Shown here piece by piece: positions 25,116-38,473 of a stretch of DNA of 64,000 bases. Under the pieces are notes generated by a model. It saw only the letters and a program-made list of their open reading frames with translations. It had not been told where the DNA came from and did not search any database. Position 1 is the stretch's first letter. Each line of letters begins with the position of its first letter. The position numbers and the translations under genes are program-made. This DNA is from Thunnus maccoyii (taxonomy: Eukaryota; Chordata; Actinopteri; Scombriformes; Scombridae): NCBI RefSeq assembly GCF_910596095.1, contig NC_056544.1, positions 8,355,155-8,419,154 of the forward strand. The letters run 5' to 3'.

Positions 25116-25829
25116 GCCGTCACTCAAGACTAACTATTGTTTAATTGCCATTTGAGAGCTTCCATTTAGTTTCCATGTTGTGTAGAAGCCCATCTAATCA
25201 AAAGCAGGTTTACAGTGGAAACAGGAGTGAGGTGCTCTTTCCATAATACTTTGTTGATGACTAGCCTGTTGCACATGCAAGACCGAAAACATTCTTTGCA
25301 CAAAATGTCAAAAAAAACAGACCAAAAACCGGGACACAAGTGGAAAAAGCCTGTTAATCGTGTTTTGTGAAATAGTCGCAGAGGGCAGTGTGTGATTACA
25401 AGCTTATGCTTGGTGTCAGGAAGTCCCCAGATGGAACAGGATGCTCCCCACAAGTCTCTCTTCAGAGTACCAGACATTCTCCTGAGGCTTATCGTGTTCT
25501 CTATATTTCCGATACTAAAGGTTTTTTGGCAGTTGACCTCCATTTTCTGAGGTCAGAAAATTCCTGAGATCTCATTGGGCATTTATGTCATGTTTTAACA
25601 TCAAAAACAGATGACAGTTGTGTGTCTCATCTTTCATAATGATTTTTTCTGTTATAATTATACAAAAAACAAGAGTTTGTTCCTCCTTATCTAATTTTAA
25701 CAGTCTGTTCCAAAAAGTAAACCTGCAATAGCAGAGTTTTGAGATACTTGGGGGTAAGCTGGAAACACAACCCTGACATCATCTTTTAAATTAAATTAGG
25801 ATGCTTGTTAGCAAACAGTTGTCTGTTGA

Positions 25830-26310
25830 CACACCCAGGATACATGGAGCAACATTAGCATTCATTAGGAGTCATGTTTCTGTACACGTGATGGATGAAA
25901 AGTTAATATTCAGTCTCTTTTTAGCTCTGTTTTGCTCTCCACCAACTCCTGAGGGAAATATCTGACTCTTTAGCTGCTAACTGCTCCAAAATGTCCACTT
26001 GCTAGTCACTAACTTTGTCTGTTTGCTGTTTCGTGCTGGGCAGGTACTGTACAGTTGGTCAGTTGGTTTTTGGAGCTTTCATTCTGACAACAGCTGCCGT
26101 TTATGGTCAAAAACGACTCAATAAGAATGAGAACAAACCAAAACAGAAAAGTTGTGGACTGCATAACCAAAACAATGCACTAAAAGTTGCTATCAAGCTC
26201 CAGAGAGCTGAGAGGAACCCAACTGAGGAGTTAACTTAATTATCTGTGGATTAATATGAGTGACCCCTTTCCATTTACACAGTCATTTGATTCATTATTA
26301 CCAGAAAATA
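25830..26310. mobile_element. Dispersed repeat copy (family B) between rab18 and mkx
   Basis: The order of landmarks 'atggagcaacattagcattc', 'agctctgtttt', 'ctccaccaactcct', 'cactaactttgtctg', 'ctgaggagttaa' and 'cagtcatttgattcatt' recurs at 53.50-53.95 kb in mpp7. Two diverged copies in unrelated places identify a mobile repeat. An ORF of 74 codons inside it is not conserved in the other copy. Confidence 0.65.
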
Positions 26311-26985
26311 TTGATTGTAGCAGCTTCAAGTTTGTACCAGAAAACTGCAACGTGTCCCGTATGAGTTTTCATCCTCATCTTTCAAATTTCACAGACATCT
26401 GCTGATTTACTGATTCGTCTTCATCTGGATTGATGCTCGTCACAGGAGCTTTAACCTCAGCACTCTGCTTGAAACCTGCCTCTCTGCTCAGTTCAGTATG
26501 CGACTCTTCTGCCAACATTACAAGCTTTTAAAACACAATTTGAAAATATATAATGACCTACAAGTGCACACATGAAAACTGCCACTAAATACAGTTCAGT
26601 AAAACACAACTATGCAGTTTCAGCCACTGCAAAGCAGTGATTTACTGTAAAGCAAAAGACTGGTCAACAAATTTCACATTGGGTTTATTCAAATAGCTGC
26701 TGTCAAACTCAAGCATTGGACAATAATCCAGTCTCGTGGAAGTTAATATAACTTACTGCAACAGAGGGCAATACGAAGACATTAGGGACATAAAGAAAAC
26801 ATTCAACTATATTAGGTTAGTTTTTCCATTTTACAATATAAAAATGATTGAAAACGTCAAATTTTATCAGCATTGCAAAATAATGGTCTCAGAGGCTGTA
26901 CAGACATTGTAACACACAGGTCATTAAAGCATATGGTTTTCCTGTACGGAATTAAGTGCTTAGACCAGATGCTCACTTTAAATGC
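26311..26985 (-). other. mkx 3' UTR / intergenic
   Basis: This non-coding stretch lies past the mkx stop on the minus strand. TTTATT at 26684-26689 is a possible minus-strand poly(A) signal. Nothing else was recognised. Confidence 0.4.
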
Positions 26986-29900
26986 CTACACACTGTTTGC
27001 CAGGACCACTTTGACAGTCTGGACCTCAGAGATATGAGAGGACTTCTGGATGATGCGGCTGGTGAGTGTGGGCCCAGTGGTGCAGCTCTGCCTCAGAGCA
27101 GAGGTGGGCCCTGTGATGCACATCCTGTCTATGATATTGGTCCTCGTAACGGAGAAGGGCTCCCGGGTGCAGCACAACCCTGTGGCAGCACTAGGCACCG
27201 CCACGCTGCTCTGGTCTGCTGTGCAGCTCTGACCCTGGGCCAAGTCGGTCAGAGCCACGGCAGCGTGGATCTCCCTCCAGCCTTGGTCGTCTCGTCTCTG
27301 CTGTCCTCTGTCCTGCTGCTTATCACTGTGAATATATAAAAGAAAAACAGCTGTATATGAAGTGTGATATTGAATCTGCCTATATTAACCTGAAAAAATC
27401 AGCAATTTTCAAAATCCACTGAAGAAATTGTTCATTTGCTTGGAGATCTCCTCAATATAAAGCCAGAATAATATCAATACAAGGTGGTGATTCGATTTCA
27501 GCAACTGCCAAGAGACACTACAAGAGGTATTACTTTTCAATCTGATGAAAGTTGAAAAGTGCAAACAGCTGATGTGCTTGCAGATTGAGCAATGAAAAAT
27601 TACAATTACCTGTCACATTTAGTTGAAGTATACTCCACTGTGTCTGCAAGAGAGGAGAAAGAATTTACTTAAATATGCCATTAATCAGTTTACCTGACAA
27701 CGGTGAAATTGCAAACAGAATATCCACAGGACAATCAGTGTTTGGGTTAAACTACATACGCAGTATTAACGTATGAATGCTTTTAATTCATAGCACGTGT
27801 GTGACTGCTTGCCTGTGAATGCATTGGCTTAGTGTGTGTTTGTTCATGCGTACAATACATGCTCCCAAATGCAAGTGTTAGTACATTTTTGTAAACAGTT
27901 ACTACTTGTCTGTCCCCTGTATCTGTCTGGATGTCTTTTAGCTGGGCCAGAAAGGTTTGACTCAGTGAAGTGCAGCAGTCTGCCTGTGCTCAGCTACTCT
28001 GGCCAAAACAAATGAAATGCAGTGTTTCTCTTGAGCTTTTCAGAAGGGGAAAAAAAAATCTGATATCTGCAATGTGTCATGAGGACAGACACTTTATTTT
28101 CTGGTTTCCAAAACTCTGCTAGCACCTGTAAAGCTAGTGTACTGTGTGTCATTCATTGTCCCCAACTGCCCAACCACATCAACATCTTTGTTTGAATACC
28201 AATGGGCAAGAGTTTTTCTTATGAATGAATACTTGAGACCCCCATTACATGTGTGATTAAGGGAGGATTAGTCATTCTTTCACAATGCTCTGAAATAAAT
28301 CTCTGGCTAATTCAGAAGCAGGAGCTTAAGAAACTGGAGTCATTTTATATTGCTTGCACAATTTCTGTTTGTGTTCTGTGCATAAGCATGAAATATATGT
28401 AGAACATATTTTCCATTTCAGCTTTGGAATATTGCCTTTTTTCATTGGAGCAGATAAAAGCTGGTCAAAACGGATTTTTCTTCAGAGAGCAATAGACAGA
28501 GAAATTAGAGGCCCAGTGTGAAGCACAGTCTTTCAACGCTAACAGCCCGAAACATCCTTGTCTCTTATTTCTTTAGCCATGCCAGAGCCAAAAGCAACTA
28601 CTTGTTGATCGTAAATCATTTTGCTATTTTATGCTTTTTTGCTACCGAACGTCCCTAAGCATTTCTCTCTTTAGCCATAATATGCTTTGCCAAGAAAGTA
28701 CTTCTGTGCCTCTTTTGTATTTATTACCAAGAAAAAAAACCATTGTTTTTTTTTTACCTCTGGTGAGTTTCAAATTTACAGCAGGGATCAGTTACAACAA
28801 AATTTTACAAGAGGTAATGAAGCTGCTTGCTGCTTTTTTGATATTACATTGTACTGCAGTGGTGCAGTATAGTTATAATTTCATGTTAGAGTAACTTAAA
28901 GATCCCCGTCAGACATGTACTAAGACATACAAAAATACTCTGCTTGGAACAATAATGTGTGTGTGATATTGTCACTTTAAAATCCTTACATCTACTCTTT
29001 CTCCCTCATTAAAAATTCCAGAAATGCAAATATTTTTTAATTTAAAAGTTTAACTGTTGGACACAAGATGTCTCCTACTTCACTGAAAGTCCATTCTCAG
29101 TGTAAAGTTTTAAAGTTTCCATATCACACTTGTGTCATTTGCATACTGGACCAGGATTGGCTCCAAACTAAATGTGATGTCACAAATCCTGCTCATAGGC
29201 CCACCCATTAAAATCAGATTTTCGATGAGTACAGACATATTTCCCCCTTCATTAGATGAATTTGAACACAGCCGTCTAGTGTCAAACTCTGCACATACAT
29301 CATTCTGCACAGTGAAGCTCAAACATTCAACTGTAGGAACAAGAAGAAAAACATTTTTGAATGGAGGAGGACTTTAAGAAATCATCAAGAAATAGTCATA
29401 ACTTGGTGTTGTTAGACTTAGGTTTTTGCACAAATGAAAAAAATGCTGTTTTCCACTGTTTCCGGTCTTTAGGCTAAGCTAAGCTAACCGTCTCCTGGCT
29501 CCAGCTTCATATTGAACAGACAGACATGAGAGTTTATCTTTCCCCCTGCAAGAAAGCAAGTCATTTCCTCAAATGAACTATTTTGGGGAAAACTATTCCT
29601 TCCATATGAAACTTAGACTATTATCTGTATATTATGGGATTTAGCTCTCTATTACCATCATAAATCTTCTATGTAACCCTCTCACAATGAAAAAATGTCT
29701 ACATGAGCTGATTTATGTCTTCGGTGGTCTCCCATAATATGGATTTGAATCCCCTCATATCCTAACGTCAATGACTCTCAGTCAGTCTCAGGTGTGTTAC
29801 TGGAAAACAACTGTGTACTGAGAAAACAATGTAACTACTTATCTCCTCAATGCGGATATGTATTTGCGAACAAGAGACTCCCCTCTCAGCATGTGTGTTT

Positions 29901-32900
29901 TCATTTGAAACAAAATGGGAGGAATACGCAGCATGGCGTCTGTCCAGATATGTTATTTGGTGCTCTGTGTCCAATAAAACACATTTTTAGTCACATTTAT
30001 GGCTCTCCAACCTTTTTAGGGGAAATTCTGAATTTTATGCAAGTAGCCTACCACATCTTATGTTACTTAGTTGTCACATTCACATTTCTGTACTGTAAAT
30101 AGCAACGTCACGCCATGTTTACTGTCGGTGGGATTCAGACTGATATGTTTTAAGCACCCTTGTAAGACGCTGTGTAGTGGCATCACTTACTAGTCCATCA
30201 CTTGATGTTTAGTGACTGTTTTAGCCGTCTCCTGGGTGGAGTATAAACGTGTTAATGGTGTTAGGCCTGTCATGAATCTGGCAGCCTGACTTTCCACTTG
30301 ACCTCCATGGAGGAAGCGTAATGGGTTGCAAACACCCTTAAAATGACCAGCAGGATACATTAAAAGTTTGCACAAACATTTCAACAGTGATGTCCACATA
30401 GTTTGTGAAAGACATCCAAAATTACTCCAAAAGAAATATGATTTGAAGTAAGAGTGTAATGACATAAATGAACACTTCAACATTTTTTGAAATAGGCTTA
30501 TCCGCTTTCTTCCCGTGGTTAAATGAGAATATCGATACCATACAGTAAATATGAAACTAAGACTGAAAATAGAGGGAAACAGCTAGCCTGGCTTATTTGG
30601 AGTCTCCCTGTAAAAAATGAAAATTGGTTTTATACTTCAGTTTTTGTACAGCTTAATTAGTGAACTTCACAGGTGCTGGCAGCCAATTTTTGTTACTTTT
30701 GGTCAGACCCATGCTAACTGTTTCTCCTGTTTGAAATCTTTGTGCTAACTTAAGCTAACCGGCGGCTGGCGGTAGCTTATATTTACAGTACACAAATCAG
30801 TAATGAATGAGGTAAAGAGAAGCCTTATATTACCATTATATAATTCATATAAACACTAATTATGATTTCAAAATGATTCAGTATCTGTTTAATAGTTCTT
30901 GTACCATGTCAAAAATACAAGTCTGTTTAGATTATGAAATATCCTCCAATATTTCAAGTTAGCAATCTGTAGGGAATTTGAGGTGAAACTGCAGTTTCCA
31001 GAATACAGATTAAGCTTCACATACTACAACAAAATCCATCGATGGAACTAGGCTTTATTGTTTTCCAGGAAAACCTAAAATAATAGAAAAGGAATGTAAA
31101 GCATGTCTTGTTTAATTTAAGAGTGAAACTTATGAGAGGTGCCAAAGAGTAGAACTGGTTTCAAAAATCTTTTCACAACTCTAGTCATGTAATGTAAATT
31201 TATATTGATCTTGAGTAGGAAACTAACACTTTAGTGTTAGTTTAGGGGGGAACACACTGCCAAAGCACATGAGTCAAGGAAGCAAAGCTACACCATCAAA
31301 CACTGATGGGAAAAGCCAAATGCATGTTAGTGATCTTGCTCTGCATGGTCTCACAGCTGAGTGGTGGCTCTGACAGTCGCTCTACGAGACATCTTCAGTG
31401 CTTTACTGACAGACTGCTCCATTTCTACGTTTTGGCTGAGGTTTCCACTTCTCACCCTGGGAAGAATAAAGTCTCAGACATTCTGTAATTGTCCTTGAGA
31501 CTGGACTGGACATTTCCACCATGGCAAGAAGCTGAGGCGGAACAAATGGCACATTCTAGTATATGGAAATGATATTTGCGGTGCGCAGCAGCAGCCAGCA
31601 CGAACTCCATCCAATTTTAAAATGAGGGATTTCAGCGTCTGCATGAGTCTTTATTAGTAATGTTTGTAAAGGCTTTGGCTCCTGTGCCTTAGCGGATTTG
31701 AGGCTTGTCAGTGTGCTGTGCTCCCTATAGGTCTGAAAGGGCAACCAGGTGTCAAACTCCCTCCCAGTTTCACTGAAACTTTATAATTGAATCTTGCAGA
31801 GCTTCTGACTTTCAGTGGAATTCCAGAGATTTATTAATGTCAAGGAGCTCTGAGGAGCCATGTGGAAGTTTCTGTTCATTCTGTTCTTATTTTACAGTAC
31901 ACAGTGGTGTGTTAAAAATGAACTAAGGGGAAGGAGAGTAGTTAAACTGACACTTAACTTCACATTCAACATAAATCTGCAATTAACAAGGAGGATGCTT
32001 TAATGATTTCTGTGGACAGGGGGTGCTATCGTATCTTTTCCTCCTAATCTACCCTCTATGTTGTATATACTTAACTCATCATGATTTATGCAAAATGTTC
32101 AGTTGATATGATGTTGCGCATGATGTTTGCATTATTGTAAGTTTTCCCTGATTCTATTCACTTATAATGAGTTGAGATTTTGAGATAAAATGACAATTTT
32201 TCCATTAAAGTAGTAAAGCTTTAGTCTTATTTGTTTAATGTCCCTCACAGAGGCAAAAACTGACATCTCTCACCCATGTGATAGACAAAGTTGGTCTCTG
32301 TTTCATAGGACGACGCCGGGGAGACAACATCTCGATCACATTCGTTGGAGCTGAATGACTCAGAGTGGCTTCTCCTCTTGCGGGCTGCGGTGACGCCATC
32401 GGCCTTCGTCGCCATCATATGCCGCAGGGTGTCGTTCAGATACCGATTCAGTAAACTGCTCTTGTACTTGGATGGGTGCGACGCGCTGTCGTCACTGTTG
32501 GCGGAGTCGGCCATACCCTGTTTCTTGAGTACACTCTTGTGGGAAGATGACCTGCCAAAGTCTGATTGGCTGATAGGTGTTTGTAAGGGACATTCTTCAT
32601 CTGCATTAAACAGAAACAAATGTAAGTAATGAATACTTAAACAAAACTGTGACCTATTTCAAATTCTACCAGTTCAAATGAACATATGAAAACACAAGAT
32701 GTTACAAATAATGATAACATTGCTGGTTCAGTAGTCAAAGTTATACATCTAAATCCAGTCTTCTGACGTTTGTTGATTCCACCTATGTAATAAACTAATA
32801 ACTTAAATACACCCGCCCTTACCATCTGAATTTGTGTCATCACTGCACACACTCAGCCTCTCAGCGTTTCCCTGGATGTATTTATTGTAGAGTTTGATCC

Positions 32901-33837
32901 TTAGGGCCCAGCTCAGGTCTGGCTGTCTCACTGTGTTCTTCAGCCTCCGCCGGGCATTTGCAAACCAGTTTGAAACCTGCACACATTCCATTGATACATG
33001 ACAGCACTGGCTTAATGTTAAGTGACAAAATATATCAACACAGCCCTGAGCATGCTAAACATTTTTATTTCACACCTCCATGACTTGCATGTGCTTGCCT
33101 CACCTGTACCAGTGTCATATGTGAGCCCAGAGCCAGTAGGACCTTCTCAGTCTTGGTGGGGTATGGGTTGTCCCGGTGTTTGTACAACCAATGTTTCAAG
33201 GGTCGGGCCATGTCCTGCAGCACCTGTCTCTTGTGGCGAACTTTGACCCCACCCAAACGAGACCTGGAGGAGTCAAGAATCACCTAATAGATTCACGAAG
33301 GCCACTACATTGCCTTTGTTTGGTACTATGATATTGATAAACCAAACATCTTGAAGCTGTTCTGCCTGCAAAAGCTTCTCCTAATCACATACATATGATA
33401 ACACAATATCATGCAATCAATCTATTATGGTAAATCTTAATCTTATCCTCCATGTCTAAAGAACTATAAAGAACTTTTCTATCCAAAAGACAGATCAACA
33501 ACATTTTAGCATGACATATTGTCTTTTAATATTAATATTAATAGTAATAAAACTGCATTCAATAATTGTAACACAGAAAACAACCCTTTTTTAATACCAT
33601 TAAAACATTAAACTGCATATTTCCAACACAGACAAAAGGGGCGTACCCATATCTTCTGTACTTTATGGGAGAGCTGCTTTCAGTGGTCTCCTGGCATCGC
33701 AGCAGGTCTGTGTTCTGCCCGTCTGTTAAATTGGTTTGAGCTATGTCTACACAGTTCAATCTGCTCCTCTCCTCTGCTCTTCTGCTGTCCTCCAAATGAA
33801 GCAGAGTGTCAGACGTCATCACAGCAACTTTGTTCAT
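26986..33837 (-). CDS. mkx: mkx, Mohawk TALE homeobox transcription factor
   Basis: Six minus-strand exons join in phase to 401 aa (human 352): 33837-33647, 33263-33104, 32976-32823, 32600-32274, 27643-27610 and 27325-26986. Exons 2-3 encode the TALE homeodomain, including [20 protein letters not shown], the loop [14 protein letters not shown] and recognition helix [14 protein letters not shown], followed by the conserved [14 protein letters not shown]. Exon 4 has [20 protein letters not shown] and a Ser-rich repression-type region. The 34-nt exon 5 was found by phase and similarity. Exon 6 ends [17 protein letters not shown], as in human MKX, but carries about 50 extra residues before it. 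Mkx drives tendon differentiation and represses myogenic genes. An in-frame Met 13 codons upstream is an alternative start. Confidence 0.94.
29450..29600. mobile_element. Family A MITE fragment in mkx intron 4
   Basis: It shares 'aagctaaccgtctcctggct' and 'agcttcatattgaacagac' with the copies at 55-56 kb. Only one end is present. Confidence 0.5.
30480..30840. mobile_element. Family A MITE copy in mkx intron 4
   Basis: The left end 'ggcttatccgctttcttccc', then 'gggaaacagctagcctggct' and 'gctaaccggcggctggcggt', recur in the other family A copies. The ends are diverged. Confidence 0.55.
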
Positions 33838-35900
33838 TCTTAAACACGCAGATTTTTCCACAATCAACAGGTGCATCAGCAGACTTCCAAATGTAAATGG
33901 ATGCAGTAGATTCCCATCCTGGATACACTTGATGTAAAAGTAATGAAAAAGAGGTGAAAAAGTTTCCCTTGGTCTTTTCTCTAAGCCCAGACGAGCAGCC
34001 GGAGTGGCCCGAGCAGACAGATGATGACAGTCTCACAGTTACTTATGAGAGAATAATGTTTGAAAAGTCAGAGGATGTTGTCTGGTTTAGTTGAGCTGCC
34101 TGTGGAGAGTTCAAATAACCTGCTGCTCTGCTGCCTATTGGCTCTCCTGCCGTCCAATCGCTTCTCTGGAGAGCTCTGTGAGGAAAAAGCTTGCTGTGCA
34201 GCAGCAGAAGCAGTGGTACCACCCCACGATATGCAAAATATTGCACATGTAAGAATATCAGCAAATGTGGTCATTAGATTTACTAGTGAGATTTTGTCTG
34301 GTGTGACTGCAGCCTGTGCTAAGCAGTTTGACATGCTCTCATATTTTCTACATGAGGCACACGAATCTCATGGAGCTTGTGGTTTTACCAAAAATCGCGT
34401 CAGCAAATAATAGTACATGTTTTACCAGGGGATTCTGGAAATTTATGGGTGTAATTACAAGGTTCCTAATAACCAGTAAAACCACCAAGCTGTGCCGCGT
34501 GGTAGGCAGCGGATCGTGGATTTCAGTACAAATTGGTCCATAATGAAGTCAACACAAGCACTGGAAAATGAAATCTATCTTTGCCTACATGTAATCTTCA
34601 GCCAGTGTTGCATGTCTGGGTCGCATATTTTTGAGTCTGTAAGTGTGTGGCCATGTGCATTTGAGTGTCAGAATTGTGCATTTTTTACACTGTCTGCAGT
34701 CTGAGCAGTGATAATCCAATAAAAATGCACATATTTGCCAGTGTCTCTGTTTTGTTGTTGCATTTAGAAACAGGGAAAAGTTATGAAAAAAACTGGGTGT
34801 GACAGAAGCTAAGCCTTGTCATTAATGTAACAATATGACAACATGTGGGCACTGGGCCCAACACTCAAGGACTCAATGGTTCAACTTTAGCTGTCAACCA
34901 CGTATGTTTTTCCTCTTCACATCTAAACATTCTTATGTAAGACTGTTTGGATATACAGTAATGACTTTGCCATGCAAAACCATAACTTGATAATCCTTAA
35001 GCAAACAAAAGTGATAAAATATGTTTTTGCTCTTCCTGCCTACAGTTGAAACTTTTGATGGTTATGGCCAAAGTCTGAGTGGCACTTGTTCAACCGTTGA
35101 ACATATTAAAGGACTTTATAACTCTCATCCCTGTTCATAATTCAGCAGTATCAGTGGGGAGGCTCAGTTTCAATGGTTTCAAAGCTGAAAAACACATGGA
35201 CCAGAAGCATCCCCGTTAGGTGCAGTAAATTCCTCGCTCACATTCCTCAGCAGTGGTTGGAGAATGCTACATGCTATCACACACCATTTACTCTGTCCCT
35301 CTGTGATATGTTCGCCAGCTCAACTGTTGATATTAGCTGGGAACACACCTACATTCAACAGCCAGGAGACCTGTAAAAACCGCTGTGGAAGGACATATAT
35401 CTCTTCTTGTTTGGATAGTTTGGCACATGTGTGTGTGTCTTCACTAGGCATCAGGCATAGGACCAAACATCTAACAAAGCGTATTGAAGGAATTGTTTTT
35501 TTAATATCAGATATCCAGAAGAAATAACTTTTGCTAATTTTTCATATTGACAGTTATTGTTAATATTTGTCAGTGGGCGTTTCATGCTTTTACATGCCAA
35601 CACTTTGTAACTTTTGCTGAACAGCGGCCACTGTGTCCACAAGTAGAAATCACAGGAAAATTCCCATGATTGTCTTGAGTCAGTTGTTGTAAAGCTGCAC
35701 TAATTGATATTTCTTTATCAACAATGGATCAAATTTGTGTAATGTGAAAAGTGTTGCTGGTAATGATGAATTAAGGCATGGAGATCTATCACTTAGCTAG
35801 TTCTCCTCAGATACAAAGTGCTTAGTGTCTCTCAGTTCAATGTTGAATTGCAACTTTACTGTTTTGGTGTACTCTCATCATTGTCATCAACCTTTTTTCA
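33838..35900. other. mkx upstream intergenic region
   Basis: This holds the expected mkx 5' UTR and promoter and the start of the mkx-mpp7 intergenic region. ORFs here are short and show no family signature. No repeat was recognised. Confidence 0.4.
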
Positions 35901-36099
35901 CAGTTTTGGCACAAAGCTCTCATGTAGGTAGGTGTTACAGAGCTGAAATCCCATTGGCAACTTTTGGAGGGACAGGTCGATGGTCTGGAAGTGCAACAAG
36001 CAGTTCAACTTACCATTGACCTGTCCCTTCAAAAGTAATTGGCCAATGGGGATGCAGTCCTATGACACCTGCCCACAAGAGAGCTTTGTGTCAGAACTG
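35901..36099. repeat. Foldback (hairpin) repeat, ~85-bp arms with a ~26-nt loop
   Basis: The arm 35901-35984 is repeated in inverse orientation at 36011-36099. Paired landmarks are 'cacaaagctctc' with 'gagagctttgtg', 'cccattggc' with 'gccaatggg', and 'gagggacaggtc' with 'gacctgtccctt'. This fits a foldback MITE. A transcript would form a long imperfect hairpin. Confidence 0.8.
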
Positions 36100-38473
36100 A
36101 AAAATTTAAGCAGCAAAACTGAAAAAAGTGACCACAAAAGAGAATTCCTGATCAGTAAAAGAAAAGTGGAGAATACTGTAATCAAATGTAGTACTCTTGT
36201 ATAGTTTTATTGTAAGTTTTTCTTTCTTTAAATTTATTTTTATTTGCTTTCAACCAACATTTTTTTTTTTTTGATTTTTGGGAGATTTTGTTCAATTATT
36301 ATGATACAAATTGAATCCCATTCTTCTGTTTTCTTACATCAAAATCCAATCATGTTTCTTCCTCGTCAAAATATGACATGCGCTTACGTAGGCGTGAACC
36401 AACCAGTTTCAACCAGTAATATCATGACATCCATCAATCAGTCTTTAACTTTTAGTGGAACAGAGCTAAGATTCATTATGACACGACCACTTTTCAACAT
36501 TCGAATCAAATTCCTCCCAAAGTTATGTCCGGCCTGTCTGTCCTGTTTCACTCAGAAATACTTCACAATACGGAAGTTAGATACTCTTGAAATGCCGTTT
36601 CATCTGGACTTCTCATTCGTAGGAGGAGGATTGTGTTATTTCTTTATTCAAAGGTTACGTATTCTCACTTTAATGTGTCACCATCACTACATAGTTGTTA
36701 GTAGATGACTTTGTCTTTGAATTTACAATACTTTGCATGTGAAAACCTTTCCCCTTCCTGATTTCACTTGGTTTAATTTACTCCCATATACTTTTAGCAT
36801 GTGCTTTACTGTGTTGGGTGTTTAAAAGTTATTAATATCTCATGCAACGATGCAGATATAGTTTAACATCACTCATATTTATTTTTACATACTTCAAATA
36901 GACAGTTACATGATTGAGCCAAATTATCCGAAACCAATTGACATCATACTTCTGTGTAATGTTTGAAGTGGGAGCTGCAGTGAACATAAAACGGTGGGTT
37001 TTCATTGGACCACTCTGGTGTCTTTAATGGCATTGTTATGATCTCAGAGGGTGTCTGCAGATTCTCAGTGGTGTGATGAAATTATACTGCCATGCTTGGC
37101 TGAGCTCAGGCTTTCAGGCCTGGCAGAAGTGTAACAGTGGTCCTGACAGTCTCGTTTGTACGTTTTGGTGACCAGACATGAAGACACACTGACGAGTGCA
37201 TCTCCACTCCTCCATCTGTGCTACCATCTTCTTAATGTACTGAATTGTGTTTGACATTGCCAAAGTAAAATAAATACCTGAGACTTTATGGTATGCTCTT
37301 TATCCCTGTAGCCTAATCCACCATGTCAAACCCCACCATGCTTTTACAGTATGCTTTTATGTGCGGTCGTAACTTTCTCCCCGTACGTCTGCGAAGGCCT
37401 GAGTCCCTAGAAAGCCATTACCGTCTCGCCACATCATGCTGCTCCCTCTTCCTCCCAAACACGACATGATAGACACATTAACACTCCTTCACACCCAATT
37501 GAGCACAGCATCCAAAAAGAAGAAGGAAACACCACAAATTTAGAGGAATGCAGCCATCAGAAAGTATTAGATTAGGCAGCTCGTGTGAAGGAGAACAGTA
37601 GAATGTGCACCCTACAGGCAGCAGTGATGCTCAAATATGAGTATTTGTTAATGGAGTGTCACTAAAGATGAGTTGCTACCAATTATTTTAAAATCTCTCA
37701 ATATTGCTTTTGTATAAAAAAAGAGCCCAGGATTAATGATCCAAAATAGAATATATAGTGTATAGTGCTAAAAAATACACAAAGCCTGTATTCTACCATG
37801 TCTGCTGTAATAATTGTGAAACATACACAGTGGTTAAAGCATACATACACAATATGAACACAGTTCTGCAACTTACAGCCATGAAACAGGTTTTCATTCT
37901 GCCTCATCTGAAGGATTTAATTAAATGTTATCTTGTGTCCCTATTTTGTGCAGCATGTTGTTGGCAAAACGTCTCCCTGACTGCTACTAATAATATTTCT
38001 CTGGTGTGCATTACAGTTAATTGAAGTGCAGCAGCTGTCAGAATAATTACATGCTGATGTTTGTGACTTGGCAGGGAAGGATTACACTCAGCCACAAGCT
38101 CTGGAGAGTTTACTTTTTTTTTTTTCTTTGTCCGGCGAGCCGGCGTTCAGTAAATGCCAACAGAAAAACTGGCTCTGAGACAGACAGAGGGAGAGAGAGA
38201 GAGAGATGGATTCTGTTTGCCTAATTAGCTACACACTAAGGGACACTATGGAAAACTGTGGTAATCCCAGGACTTGTTTACAAATGGGAATAAAATTAAA
38301 ATATGACAAAAATTAAATGTTCAGGGTGCTTTACATTTTACATATAATAATTTTAAACTTTAAATAAAAACATTCATATAATCCTCATCCAAGCACAACA
38401 CGACTGTGTTCTTCGACCAGGGGAAACTTCACTACACTGTAGTCATCTTGGTGTCTAAATAAAAGATCAAAGT
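36100..38473. other. mkx-mpp7 intergenic and mpp7 3' UTR
   Basis: No gene was recognised. The 154-codon ORF at 36244-36708 has no family signature or splice context. A pyrimidine run followed by a (GA)n run lies near 38113-38205. ARMC4/ODAD2, which sits here in human, is absent. Confidence 0.45.

Noticed and set aside
25166-25543. 125-codon minus-strand ORF after rab18
   Set aside because: It has low complexity in composition and no family signature. It overlaps the rab18 poly(A) region.
26956-27339. 127-codon plus-strand ORF at the mkx 3' end
   Set aside because: It is antisense to the last mkx exon. The minus-strand reading matches MKX, and the plus reading matches nothing.
29110-29377. 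Overlapping plus and minus ORFs in mkx intron 4
   Set aside because: They are complementary shadows of each other with no protein family pattern.
36244-36708. 154-codon ORF between mkx and mpp7
   Set aside because: It has no domain-like pattern, starts in a T-rich run, has no splice context and no similarity I recognise. A chance ORF in AT-rich DNA is sufficient.
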